A stretch of 64,000 nt of DNA from Undaria pinnatifida (lineage: Eukaryota > Sar > Phaeophyceae > Laminariales > Alariaceae), in the NCBI GenBank assembly GCA_012845835.1, contig JABAKD010000026.1, positions 8,914,558-8,978,557 on the forward strand. Reading direction: 5' to 3'. Of the stretch, positions 1 to 11,177 are shown in pieces. The translations under genes and the position numbers were made by a program. Position 1 is the stretch's first letter. Each line of letters begins with the position of its first letter. The notes under the pieces were generated by a model, which searched no databases, had not been told where the DNA came from, and saw only the letters and a list, made by a program, of their open reading frames with translations.

Positions 1-1929
1 CATTGATGCGTTATGCATTGGTGCTGCATGGTTCGATGCGGTATGGCTCGTGAAGCAGCGAGGTGTTGATAGTCGTGGTGCGGTTTGATGCTTCATGCGG
101 CACGGGTTGAAGACACCCTGCTGTGCCATGCGAGTTTCGCACAGCCCACGGAACACCACCTTGCAGTGACGGAGACAGTCCGCAAGGGTCGCGGCAACTA
201 ATCTTCGCTTCTTCAGGTTGCGAATCGCGGGAAAACGACCAAAAAATGCCAGGGAAAAAAAAATAGAGAAAATGAGCTGTGCCATCGAGTTCCTACCGCA
301 ACATCATGCTAGGTGCCAATGGTCACACTAAACCCTGCATGTTACACCCTCCGCGAGGACATGTTGACTTGGCAATATAACCAGTTACTGCCGTGATGCC
401 GTGTACTCCGTAGGTTGCCCTCGGCATATTCTCCCACCTCTCAGCCATCCTTAATTTTAATTGCCGACGGGAACCAAATATTTCCTCAAGGATCCTCCGT
501 TTTTTTTCCTTTTTTTATTTTTTCCTTCCTTCCTTTTTTTTTCTTTTGCTTCGTGCACACCGCTAAGGCACAAACCAAGCTCCGATAGCCACAGCATCTA
601 CCTACCGCAAGCACAGCAGAACAGCCCGCAATCGGCCCTGCACAAAGCAGCAAAGTACACAAAGCAGCACGTTCGTGTCGACCAGACAGCAGAGTGCGAC
701 AACGCAAGCCAGCAGACAAGCAACATTGTTTTGACGAGAGCCACCATGTACTTACGACTATTTTTGATGTCCTTTCCTCTTTGTTGTTCTTCGGGTAAAG
801 TGCGTAGCAACAACAAAGACACCAACAACTCATACCAAATAATAACTTGGATTTTCTACGCATCGACATCCAGCACACCCAGTGTCCGTGCCGATTCGTC
901 ATCCCAGAGAAACAAAAGTTATTTGAGACAAAATCTTCGAGACAGACATACACATCGCGAGTGCAAGATACCAGGCGCATACGGTATACTCATGATGTGA
1001 CGTCGGGGCTCTTTCCCTGGAGCATCGCGGCGGGACACTTGGCGTTTTCAAAGTCGCCCGTTTGCACCTATAATCAATCGTGGACCTCTGTCCGCTTCTC
1101 ATCATTTGTTGCTATTTTTCCTTCCTAAACGAGCGCAGCGGGCGGCGAAATGCCGTCCGCTGAGCGAAGCGCCTTGTACGAATTGAATTTCACACCCTCC
1201 GCAAGGCTAAATTAAAGTTGGTTCAGAAGATGAGAAGACAACAGAGGACCCACGAAAAAAAAAAGAGCGGGCGCCCTGTCGAGCAGCCACGCATGGATGG
1301 GAAGAGCATCCAGGGGCAAGACGAGCTTCTCTCCATCAATACGAATAGTAGCAGCCTCCGTATAAAACTAACATCATCATAAAACATCTACTTACGGGTC
1401 TCGAAACCGTCACGATAAAAGCTACCACAAATAGAGTGGATATAATCCTTGGATCACGTGTTCCAAAACCCGTTCTCGCCATAGCATGCCAAAAAGCATC
1501 CCCTTGAGCGAAAAAAAACTGTCGGCATTTCAGCCCATCTTCATTTCCATGCTCCTTCTCTCGTCGTGTGCCTGCCACAGACCAACCACCACGCCAGCAC
1601 CCAGCGTCGAGCCCCAAATAGAAAACAAACAATACTCGCCAGTTAAAACTTCTACAAGGCACGTGCGTACAGCAACCAGTCTGAAGTCTTCAGCGCTTGC
1701 GCTTCACCGACAACCAGGAAACGGAGAACAAAACAAGAAAGGACTGAACCCGGAAAACAAGAAAGGACTGAACCCGGAAAACAAGAAATCTACACACACA
1801 TATTATACATGCCGCAGTCCAACTTTTTTCGTTGAGGTTTTGAGGTCAGCGTTTTTTTTTATCCCATTTATTATCCTCGCACTACTCTCGACCCTCCCTC
1901 CCAGTACTACCTCACATCCGGGGTCACAT
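1..1929. other. intergenic, no gene recognised
   Basis: I see no protein family, RNA gene or transposon end here. There are homopolymer T tracts near 500-545 and A tracts near 1255. A short tandem repeat of about 24 bp (2.5 copies, 1731-1785) lies within a small open frame that I do not believe is coding. The stretch 860-900 resembles 54045-54080, so it is probably part of an undefined dispersed repeat. Confidence 0.6.
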
Positions 1930-2197
1930 ACCGGCCCCTCTTTCCTCCTTCCCACTACGGCGCGCGCCTTCCTGTTTATCGCGAGAAGCATTCGGCATTT
2001 TCTTCCCTCGTCGACTCGCGTCGAATTGTACCTACCCACGCTGCTACAGGCGCTCTCAGTTTTTTTTCGATTTTCTTGTTTTTTTGGGGGGAAACAATGT
2101 CAAATTTCACCACGGCGGGAATCGAACTCAAGGACCAAGGACCAACGCTATTAATAGTAGTATTCGAGGGTAACCACTAGACTACCGGGGCGACCGG
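1930..2197 (-). mobile_element. tRNA-derived SINE, subfamily B, copy 1
   Basis: Read on the minus strand, the element begins with the same GGTCGCCCCGGT head as the subfamily A SINEs. It carries a pol III A-box-like stretch (TAGTCTAGTGGTT) and a B-box-like stretch (GTTCGATTCC). Its body, including CGAGTCGACGAGGGAAGAA and AGCGTGGGTAGGT, matches 9647-9965 and not subfamily A, which defines a second subfamily. The tRNA-like head carries a TATTAATA palindrome (2149-2156). It is not a functional tRNA, because no acceptor stem closes around it. Confidence 0.7.
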
Positions 2198-2380
2198 CTC
2201 TGCTATACGTACCCCAAGGGCAAGTTCGACGAATTTTTTTCTGAGAATCATGATTGCTACATACATGCTACTTCATAATATGTGTATCATATAAAACTCC
2301 GGTGAATATTGTTGCAATTATCACCGGTATGTATGTGCCCGCCGGGATAAATATTTGTCCGTTGTCCGCTGTCGACAGAC

Positions 2381-2660
2381 ACCCACCACGCCGATAATAC
2401 ACAAAAATATTGGCACGTGAGAGATATAAAACGTGTGGAGACAACATTGCCAATTATATCGACTTACCGACTTTACATAAAATATGCAACGAGTTACGAC
2501 TCCCGTCCTGTACGCTACCCACCACGCAGATAATACACAAACATATAGGCACGTGAGAGATATAAAACGTGTGGAGACAAACATTGCCAGACAATTATAT
2601 CGACTTACCGACTCTACATAAAATATGCAACGAGTTACAATTCCCGTCCTGTACGCTACC
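2381..2660. repeat. two-copy tandem repeat, unit 136-141 bp
   Basis: Unit 1 starts at 2381 and unit 2 at 2517. Both run from ACCCACCACG through GCACGTGAGAGATATAAAA to CCTGTACGCTACC with few differences; the second carries a short insertion. No coding potential is evident. The stretch from 2661 to about 3070 holds nothing I recognise. Confidence 0.85.
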
Positions 2661-3069
2661 TCACGTAGCTTTACGTTTCTTCAACGATTCCCCAACTTGT
2701 CGCGGACCGGTGGTCCTTAGCAAAATAAACACCTTATCAAGATCAAAAGGTTAAGACCCTGCCAAGATCTTATCGAGAACCACCGCATAATTATGAAACA
2801 CGATAAAAAAAAAGCGGTACTCAACCGTTTTTCTACAGGAAGAGTACCAATAGTCCAACCTCTCCAGTTCTCCATAAATAGTACCAGATCCCACAGATAT
2901 ATGATACCAATAAAACGGGTAAACATGTTCTTAACTAGCCACTCTTTGTTTGAACATTTTCGCTGATCATGCTTTTTGGATTCACATATGATACTCAGTC
3001 ATTATATCATGATGTCTAAACGGCGACAATACCAATGACACGCCGTGCGTGCGGTTTTACTACTCTATT

Positions 3070-3225
3070 ATAATAGTTGTAAGGGGAGTCGCCGACCTAT
3101 ATCTTTAAATGAGGACACACAACTCGTAATACGCGCGATCGGAGTATCACACACAGCTTGCAAAGATGAGTTTCGACGAAATCTTCGATCTCACAGCTAG
3201 AGTGTATTTTCATTTTTCGTTTTAT
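3070..3225 (+). repeat. dispersed repeat, inverted partner of 12837-13298
   Basis: Bases 3105-3222 are the near-exact reverse complement of 12837-12946, and 3070-3110 are the reverse complement of 13257-13298. The other copy has about 310 extra bases between these two blocks, so this copy carries a deletion or the other an insertion. A short related piece lies near 24715-24750. Family unknown. Confidence 0.75.
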
Positions 3226-3684
3226 TAATCGTAGTTTTATAAAAATATTCTAACGATGTCCGCCGTGAGTTCGACAAATTTAGGGTCGACACTTGTTAAG
3301 ACCGAGAGCGTGCAAAATAAGACAGCCAATCCTATCCTACGAGTACACACGCGTCGTGCAACTGCTTGCCTTTTGAGTCCAGTCCGACTTCAAAAACATC
3401 ACCCCCTACCCTATCAATAGCGTGGCTGACTAATAAATCGTCATTTTCTCCCTCTGAATCGCCAAAACGGTGGAGTGTAAGGACTGTCCCTATGGATAGC
3501 GTGGTTGACATAAGAAATCGTCATTTTCTCCGTCTGAATTGTCAGAACGGAGACCTATATGGACCTTAATGGGACGTGTCTTGGGAAAAGCGACGAACGA
3601 AACAAAATGACAATTACGGCACGAGCACACGAAGCAGCTCAGGAAAAAGCTCTGAAGGCTGGCTAGGGGATATAACATCAGCGG

Positions 3685-4008
3685 CCGGTCGCCCCAGGTG
3701 GCGTATCAGGTTATCCTCGAGCCTGGTACAGGTCAGTTTCGTGAGTTCGAATCCCCCCGAGTGCATACTCGTATAAATTCGTGGGGACTTTTTCTTGCGC
3801 ACAAAATCACTTGTGGAAAACGCGAGAGCGTGAGTTAGCAACACTCGATGAAAAATCGACGAGCAGTGGGATTGCTGAACCCTATTCGCGATAAAAACTG
3901 AAGGCAAGAACCGGGGGGGAAAAGGGACGATACCACCTGTGACCACGGCTTGGCCAGAAGCTGGAAAGTAGAAGTGTGCGAAAAAAAAACAAACAAAAAA
4001 AACAAAAG
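3685..4008 (+). mobile_element. tRNA-derived SINE, subfamily A, copy 1
   Basis: The head is GGTCGCCCCAGGTGGCG with an A box (TGGCGTATCAGG) and, about 30 bases on, a B box (GAGTTCGAATCC). A tRNA-unrelated body follows (TCGATGAAAAATCGACGAGC), and the copy ends in an A-rich tail. It is closely similar over its whole length to copies at 4539 and 9295. Such elements are non-autonomous and depend on a LINE for mobility. Confidence 0.85.
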
Positions 4009-4538
4009 CGTCAGCGTCCGGTTTACGATGCGAGGAGCGATAAGACACGCGCGCAAGATCATACTGCTTGTACTGGGACCCAGGTCCACCCCTACACTTC
4101 AATAGACGGTTGAACAAGATCGCGCGCATTAGTTATATTCGTTTGGTCGCCATACTACGCAGGTACCAAAAGGGTCAAGTCCCCCGAGGGTCGCGATATT
4201 GAGGCGTTTTTCGGTGTGACATGTCATGCCTGGATACCTGGCATGACTACATGTGCCTTTTCGGCAGCAACCGTGTTGTGGCCCAGACAAACGACCAAAA
4301 CCAATGGCCAGCGCAATCGTATCATGATCCGCTTGTACCCCTCAACCCAGCACCCCGTGAATCTGCCTGTGATCGATGCCATTATTACTGATTAAAACCA
4401 CCCCATCAATGTATGTAGCCGTTATTTTGATGTCGTCACATTTCAGGTCTCCCTCTCGAGTCCCAGGAGGGAAAAAGATGTCTTGTGCAGCAAACCATTT
4501 CGAAATCTAAGGGAAATTGAAATCTGGGAGTTGCGAAG
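4009..4538. other. unassigned spacer between two SINEs
   Basis: No coding, RNA or terminal-repeat signal is recognised. The spacer only separates two SINE copies in the same orientation. Confidence 0.5.
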
Positions 4539-4844
4539 CCGGTCGCCCCGTTGGCGTATCAGGTTATCCTCGAGCCTGGTACAGGTCAGTTTCGTGAGTT
4601 CGAATCCCCCCGAGTGCACACTCGTATAAATTCGTGGAGACTTTTATCTTGCGCACAAATTGACTTGCGGAAAGCGCGAGAGCGTGAGTTAACAACACTC
4701 GATGAAAAATCGACGAGCAGTGGGATTGTTGAACTCTATGCGCGATGAAAGTTGAAAGCAAGAACCGGGGGGGAGAAGGGACGACACCTGTGACCACGGC
4801 TTGTCCAGAAGCTGGAAAGCAGATGAGTGAGGAAAAAAAAAACA
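4539..4844 (+). mobile_element. tRNA-derived SINE, subfamily A, copy 2
   Basis: It has the same head, A box (about 4551-4563), B box (about 4594-4607), body and A-rich tail as the copy at 3685. It shares with the other subfamily A copies the 3' stretch CCTGTGACCACGGCTTG, which also occurs near the 3' end of the (AAC)n-tailed family described at 41254 and 43017. Confidence 0.85.
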
Positions 4845-7149
4845 GAATACAGGAGGCGCGGTTGGATAGTGCATACTAGAGGATACGTACATGTAAAATG
4901 TGCACTTTTTGCTTGTTGGCATGCGGTTTTCCGGCGGTCGAGGTTTTTTTCTAGCACTTTTGGCTACGGGGAAAGTAACGGGCCCGTCGGTACATTACGA
5001 CGCATGTCTAGATCCCGGTCGAGCTCCGAGGCGCGTGCCCTGAACAAATCAAAGTAGCTGAGCTGATTCTTTTAGCAAGAGGTTGCGTTCCGCCTGCCTG
5101 AGCCGAGCAGGCGCATTGGAAAACTCCACGTTTGTTCGTTCTTTTGAAATAGCCAGCTCCGCCCTCCCCTTTTTCAATGACCAGCATCATTCTCCCGCTG
5201 TACGACAACAACAGAGTCCACTTTTATTTTTCGTCGTTTTTGCCACCCTCTCGGCAGCAGCAGCGGTTGTGCTCCTTGCATCTGAGAGGTAGTCGCACCG
5301 GGCAAGACGCACAGAGCAAGGCCCATACTGCCGCCTGTCTCGCTGTGCAGATCCACACCACTCCACGTCGTTCCCTGTCTTGCTATGCAGCTGGCACTGG
5401 GCGCGGTCCACACTGCGCGCTTCCGAATGCCTGAGTGCCCAGAAATGACTATATATAGGAACCTTCCCGGGTCCCGGGTTGCATACTCCCCAGACACGTA
5501 AGACATCCCTCTCGATTGCTCTGCTATAAATCTTCAACCTCACTCCTCGGGCGGTTTGCTCGAATAGCTCGTCGGCGTCGAGTAGTATGCAACAAACCAA
5601 CCGCACCTCACACCGACAGTTCTGAGCTGTGATCTCTCGAACGGTTACACCCTGGGAACACACACACCTCCCAGCTCCGTACTTGTGGCAGTCACGGTAC
5701 AGCAGCCGCGAGCTCTAAGATCTTTCCTTTTGTGACAGGCACGGTCTGTGTGTACGTGCATTCTGTGTGCACGCTTCTTCTTAATGTGTGTGTGAGTGGA
5801 GCGAGCTGTCATAGGTGCACAAAACGATCAAGAAGATTTTCAAAAGCAGCAGCTCAGACTGAATCTCAGCCACGCAGTCACAAAATACGTACGAACACAG
5901 CACCAACACAGAACAGTAGTCGTACAACGGCAGCCGCGCTTCAAGCTCTCGTCTTTGTGCCAGCAGTCACGGTGTATTGTGTGGGCGGTTGGTGCATAGC
6001 AGGAGGTCGAACTACGACAACATTATCACGTTCTCAATGCAACAACCAAACGCACACCGTCGGGTCACATACGATACCAGGTGTACAGGTATACAAGGCA
6101 TACAGCAGCAGCAACTCATGCACATCGTTGGGACGCCTGTGTTCTCCCTTTTCGACTCTGCGACGCCCCCGTGATGTGACCCGCGATGTGAAGCCGACCA
6201 TATACCGAACGGAGAAGGGGATACTATACTACTTGCAGTATTAGATACCACGTGTTGGATAGAGAAAGTAAGGGTGAGGTTGAACTTAGGAGAAACAAGG
6301 GACACGGCGGATCTTCTTGTATTGTAGGGACAATACCACGGCATGAGAGAAGCCATGCATCCGGCAAATAACAGAACACTGTTGCTGTTTCGGCAAACGA
6401 GCTGCAGGGCGGACCTAACTACTTACGGTTCCTTCGAAGGCCCAACCTCAACGCTGAAGGGCTTCGGTTTGGCATCACATCCGTGGAGGAACCGTGGAAA
6501 TATAACATGCACGTATGTAGGAGACAGGTAGTCTGAAAACCTCCACAGGTAGTCAGTCAGAAGATCGTCCACAAAGATCAAGACGGTAGCAGTCGCAGAA
6601 GCTGCTCCTGTCCAACTCCCAGCTCCCAACGGTCGTGTTCTCTGCCCAAGTCCCACTTCCCATTGGATATAAACAATAATTTGAGTTATGGATTTATGGA
6701 CTGTTACATAAATGACAATCAAACGTAGATTAACCAACGGCGGGTGGGCGGTGAGCCCATCACACACGCGGCAAGCGCCGCCCAGAGAGAGGTACAGAGA
6801 TAGAGCAAGACGCACGGCAAAGGCGACAACGCGACTAGTGACAAGCAACAATTGACACGTGGCACGCGGCGAAGTGAATCAAAATTGAATGCAAAATTCA
6901 ATTTGGCAACAGCAACGATTAGGCCGAGAGAACACGATATGGGAAAAAGTGCAACAAGGAGTACGTACCAGGTACAGCGATGTAGCAAGAGTAAGCGTTG
7001 CTTGTGGTTGTGTAAGTACCTGGTATCATATAGAAACGTGAGATAGTAAGAGTATTGACGTTTGAATTGCAGGTGCCGCGTTGCTGGGTCTGGCTCTAGC
7101 CTCTAATGCTCTGATCGCCGACAGGATGGATCCATCCATTATGTTGTTG
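4845..7149. other. intergenic, no gene recognised
   Basis: Several open frames of 60-170 codons occur on both strands, but none shows family similarity, splice structure or consistent composition. I see no transposon ends here. Confidence 0.5.
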
Positions 7150-7570
7150 TTCTCACATAAACTCGCATAATCAAGTCCGTGGTCACAGGACAGGCTCCAG
7201 TCACTCTGGAGCTGAGGAATACCCTAGGGAAAAACACAAACAACCCAAAGTGGTACACGCATATATCACAGCTGAAACAATTTATGCCTCCACCAGAAAC
7301 ATATAAAAGTGAAATCGGGAGTCAGTCTACGATGTGCCAGGTCTATGTATACCTGGTGCATACGTCTCATTACTCGCGCCTGGAAAAACCGACTATACCG
7401 CTTGCCACCCAAGAAAGACTATTAATACCACGTATATATTACACGTAGTATCTATCACTACGCATACGCACGACAGACGCAAGTCAATTGGAAAAAAGAG
7501 ACAAAGAACAAATAAGAGAAAGGAAAGGAAAAAAAAAAATAGAAAGCGAAAAAAAGAAAACGAAAAAGGA
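7150..7570 (-). mobile_element. Rep2 short retroelement, copy 1
   Basis: Read on the minus strand there is a pyrimidine-rich head, a core of about 330 bp starting CCAATTGACTTGCGTC, then GTCCGTGGTCAC in reverse complement, and a short (AAC)n-type tail at 7150. The core is shared with 41254-41676 and 43017-43522. Unlike those copies it has a 6-bp insertion that turns a TA into TATTAATA (7420-7427). No protein is encoded. A non-autonomous non-LTR element fits best. Confidence 0.7.
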
Positions 7571-7659
7571 AAAAGAAAGATATATGGACTGTCCGCTCAC
7601 GACACGACGACCAACCGACCAGTTGGGGTCGACACAATGACCCACGACGCATTTTCTGG

Positions 7660-8112
7660 GATGTAGGGTTCTTCGGTTCGGTTCGGGTTGCGATTCGCTG
7701 GTTGGGTTTAGTTCGGTTCGGTACCGAGCCGTAAGGTTTTTGTTGTCGGATAAAATAGCCGAACCGAACCGAACCGAATCGAACCGAACCGAACCAAACC
7801 GAACCTAACCTAAACTAACCTAACCTAACCTAACCGAGCAGAACCGAGCAGAACAGAACCGATCAGAACCGAGGCGAATCGAACCGAACTGGAGGAATAT
7901 TGCATTCGCGGTTCAGAACCGAACCGATCCGTGAGGTTTCCCGTTCTTCAAGAACCGCGGTTACAACGCGTGAAAATGCCTTATCATATGCACACATTTC
8001 AAGTCTTTACGAAAGAACCGTACGGGCTTTCCTACGGTTCGGTTCGGTTCGGTTCGGTTCGGTTCGGTTCGGTTCGGTTCGGTTCGGTTCGGTTCGGTTC
8101 GGTTCGGTTCTT
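7660..8112. repeat. pentamer satellite arrays (GGTTC)n and (GAACC)n
   Basis: About 7670-7735 is rich in GGTTC. About 7750-7900 is the complementary GAACC-type array, with degenerate CCTAA variants. Then 8036-8112 is a near-perfect (GGTTC)n run. The two orientations could fold back on each other. Reading frames here encode only short peptide repeats and are not genes. This is not a known telomere repeat. Confidence 0.9.
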
Positions 8113-8269
8113 TTCGTTTCGTTTCGTTTCTTGGCGGTTAGGTGGGAACAACTGGGCAGACAGCAGTGGGACAGGAAACAGGCGGGTTGGGAACAAGACA
8201 CCTTACGGCGGGAAGGTAAACGGCGGCAACTGTCGGGAAATCACGGCTGGGAACGAAATATTACACGGT

Positions 8270-8346
8270 TTCCGTTCCCATCCCGTCCCGTTCCCATCCC
8301 GTCCCGTTCTTGTCCCGATCAGGTTTTCCCGTTCCGACTTTTACCC
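8270..8346 (-). repeat. GGGACGGGAAC-type array
   Basis: On the minus strand this is a short array of GGGACGGGA and GGGAACGGGA units. It is of the same type as the subterminal arrays of the transposon at 46579-49022. I could not find transposon ends around it. Confidence 0.6.
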
Positions 8347-9294
8347 AGCGTGCCCTTGAAATATTATGCAAGGAGGAAGAACGGAACACCGAATCGGACC
8401 GCAGTTCGGAACTGCGAAAACGCCTCTGAAGATCGTATCATATGATTTGATGCAAGGAGCAAAATCGACACATGAATTCGTTCATAATTCGTAATCCTAC
8501 CAGTATTTCGACGGAGTATGGAATATTCGTTCGTGACTATTCTCGTGGTCTTGTGCGTACGCCGTACCCGTTTCTCGTTTCATTTTGTATTTTCGTCAAA
8601 TATTTTCAGCAAGGGTTCACGAGCCACAAAAAAGAAGCGCGTTTTGTATCTGCTAGAAGCGAGACCGCTCTTCCTGCTATCGTTGCTGTTGTAGTGCTTG
8701 TCGTGCTTCTTCTCGTTGTTATCGTTGTTAATGCTGTTGTCATTGCTGTCGCTGTTGTTGTGGTGGTTGTCATTGCGCAGGAGTTGCGGTATTTGTAGTA
8801 ATATTGACATTAATAATAGTAGTGTTACTTCAAAAGTACTTACCAAGTAGTTGCTGTCGTGTTGTGAAATGGTAAAAACAGCAAGCGTATCGTTCCGCCT
8901 TATCTATAATTCTGATGCTTGATGGAAAGGTTCCAGCAGTTCAGCAGTCTGTAGCTGCCCGGACGACTGGCTGTTGGCTGGCTGTAATTATGTGAGCTGT
9001 AAGAGTAGCACCTGGTACAATTATGTGAGAGGGTCTAACGCCGCCGACAGGAGACGGGAGACATGACAAGACATGACACACAACACGCTAAGCGCCGAAG
9101 AGGCCATGGACGGTCAACAAAAAAAAACTCTCCTCGTACGAGGTACCGGGGACATCTCTCACTACCTGCCCTCTCACGAGAAAGAAGAGCCCTGCCACGA
9201 AGAAGCTCACCTCGGTGTTTCCGGTCGGGGCAACAAGAAATTCGGTAGTGAGTTATATACCAAAGTAATAGCTGGTACCTGGTACCTGGTAGAA
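8347..9294. other. intergenic with a GTT/GTC-rich low-complexity tract
   Basis: Bases about 8680-8800 are a degenerate trinucleotide tract (GTT, GTC, GTG). The rest, including the open frame at 9063-9369, shows no recognisable family. Confidence 0.5.
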
Positions 9295-9634
9295 CCGGTC
9301 GCCCCGGTGGCGTATCAGGTTATCCTCGTATCAGGTTATCCTCGAGCCTGGTATAGGTCAGCTTCGTGAGTTCGAGCCCCGCCGAGTGCATACTCGTATA
9401 TATTCGTTGGGACTTTTTCTCGAGCACAAATTGACTTGCGGAAAGCGCGAGAGCGCTAACTCAGAGCGTGAGTTAGCAACACTCGATGAAAAATCGACGA
9501 GCGGTGGGATTGCTGAACCCTATGCGCGATAAAAATTGAAGGCAAGAACCGGGGGGAAGAAGGGACGACACCTGTGACCACGGCTTGTCCAGGAGCTGGA
9601 AAGTAGAAGTGTGCGAAAAAGAAGAAAAAAAAAA
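9295..9634 (+). mobile_element. tRNA-derived SINE, subfamily A, copy 3
   Basis: It is a full-length relative of the copies at 3685 and 4539. It carries two small private changes: a 16-bp duplication just after the A box (TATCAGGTTATCCTCG twice) and an insertion around the AGCGCGAGAGCG segment. The A-rich tail ends at 9634, immediately before a subfamily B copy. Confidence 0.85.
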
Positions 9635-9646
9635 CGGTTATTAATA

Positions 9647-9965
9647 GCGGTCGCTCCGGTGGTGTACGAGTTTTTACTTTCCAATGCTTCTATGAATATT
9701 ATTACTATCAATAGTAATATAAGGACGTAATGATAAATAATTACAGAGTTGGTTCTGGAGTTCGAATCTCAGCGGATCGGACTTTCGAGTTGACTCAAGG
9801 TTGACTTGCAAAAAAAAAAATCAAAAGAATCAACTGCTGAGAGCGCCTTACAGCGTGGGTAGGTGCACTTCCATGCGAGTCGACGAGGGAAGAAAGGGCA
9901 TGACGTATTCTTGAGATAAATATCGAGGCACCTACCGTAGCGGGCAGGGGGAGAAAAGCCTGTTT
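9647..9965 (+). mobile_element. tRNA-derived SINE, subfamily B, copy 2
   Basis: The head is CGGTCGCTCCGGTGG, the B box is GAGTTCGAATCTC, and the body matches the minus-strand copy at 1930-2197. Between the boxes there is an unusual AT-rich stretch of about 70 bases (9670-9745), so pol III competence is doubtful. A TATTAATA palindrome (9639-9646) directly precedes it. Confidence 0.7.
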
Positions 9966-10676
9966 TGTTACCCTGGGTAGGAGCTACGTCTATAGCAGCA
10001 GTAGTACAAGGGATGTACTGCTGTGTAGACAGACATGCAGAATAAAAAAGTGCGGCGAAGACGGGACAACCAAAAAGAAAAAAAATATGAACACCCTCAA
10101 GACACCCTCCATCAAAACACAAGAAACTCAGTCTGGGCGGTTATGAGACAGAATCCCATCCAGCAAAACAAAAGCACTTCCGGTTCTGCGTGATGCGTAG
10201 GCAACGAAGCTCCAGCCAACATGGGAGCGAACAATAATTTCCAACATGAAATCACGTGACTACACCAGCAGCAGGCCCCATTCGTTCTGCTTCTATGATG
10301 CTCCAATGATTAACTGCTTTTAGCGGCTGCCGTGACATGCTGTGATACCATCTGCTTGCTGTAGGAATGAATAATGTTGCATTTATCAGACACTTGGACA
10401 GCGTGGTAGTGGGCGCAGCGAATGAGGAACACCAACCAACTCCGAGGTCATGGCAACCAACCCCTTGAGGAACGACGCGAGCCATCTCGTTTATTTAGTC
10501 CCCATGTCTGACTACGTTTCGGTCGGCTCGTCGGCAAATTCACCACCCAAGAACATCAATCTGTTTCGTTTTTTATTGGGCTTGTGGGAGATGACAACAC
10601 AATACCAGGATCCAGGTATCATCCCATAGGCGAGGTTGTTTTGTGGGTCTGTCAAGTCCTTCGTCAAGTCCTAATA
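9966..10676. other. intergenic, no gene recognised
   Basis: A downstream exon of the minus-strand gene at 10677-11177 might lie here, but I could not identify one. Confidence 0.4.
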
Positions 10677-11177
10677 TTATCTCACCTGGGTATCGAAGCT
10701 CACGCCCCGGCGACGGGGCAGCAGGCGGCCTCTCGCGGCATTCGCTCTCCTTGCCGCCGCCGATGGTCCCAAGTCATCCCGAGACGAGCTCCGGGGGAAC
10801 AACGTTCGCTTGGGCGCTAGCGACGAGCACGAAACAGAGCGAGGCATGGGAACCGTCGCCGCCGCCTCTGCCGCAGCCGTCGGAGCCGCAGCAGTCATCC
10901 CGACAGCACTGCTGCTACTACTCTTGGCTGCGAGCGACGCCACTGCTGCTGCCTCCTTTGTTCTTGAAGAGTCTTCCTGCTTCGCGGCCCGACGCGCCGC
11001 GTCGGCCGCCTCGCTAACTCTAAGCCCCGCTGAGTAGCTGTGATCCCAAGAAACGGACTTAGGCACCCCTGTGCCGGCTCCTGCGGCCAGCATTGCCTCA
11101 ATGACCTCCGGAGGCAAGTTCCCCCAGGCGTGCTTGCGCGTACGTGTTCGTCTCCATTGCTGTTTCCGCGTAAACAT
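10677..11177 (-). CDS. hypothetical Ala/Ser/Arg-rich protein with RVxF-like motifs
   Basis: I do not recognise this family. From the ATG at 11177 the frame runs 166 codons to a stop at 10677. The first third is basic (MFTRKQQWRRTRTRKHAW) and is followed by NLPPEVIEAMLAAG, which looks like an ordinary folded segment. The middle is alanine- and serine-rich. Two sites, KSVSW (about residue 45) and RGVSF (near the C terminus), fit the protein phosphatase 1 docking pattern, but such short motifs also arise by chance. A consensus donor (CAG|GTGAGA, exon end 10686) sits two codons before the stop, so this may be an internal exon and the printed end may be wrong. The frame is open further upstream without an ATG. 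Composition supports coding more than homology does. Confidence 0.4.
   Translation of the reverse strand: MFTRKQQWRRTRTRKHAWGNLPPEVIEAMLAAGAGTGVPKSVSWDHSYSAGLRVSEAADAARRAAKQEDSSRTKEAAAVASLAAKSSSSSAVGMTAAAPTAAAEAAATVPMPRSVSCSSLAPKRTLFPRSSSRDDLGPSAAARRANAARGRLLPRRRGVSFDTQVR

Noticed and set aside
2100..2197. A tRNA gene on the minus strand
   Set aside because: The A and B boxes are present but no acceptor or anticodon stem closes, and the body continues into a dispersed repeat; it is the head of a SINE.
8036..8112. Telomere-like repeat (GGTTC)n
   Set aside because: It matches no known telomeric unit (algal telomeres are typically TTTAGGG) and is an interstitial microsatellite.
7660..8440. A further hAT element starting TAGGGTTC at about 7667
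   Set aside because: No matching inverted terminus and no 8-bp duplication could be found on the right side.
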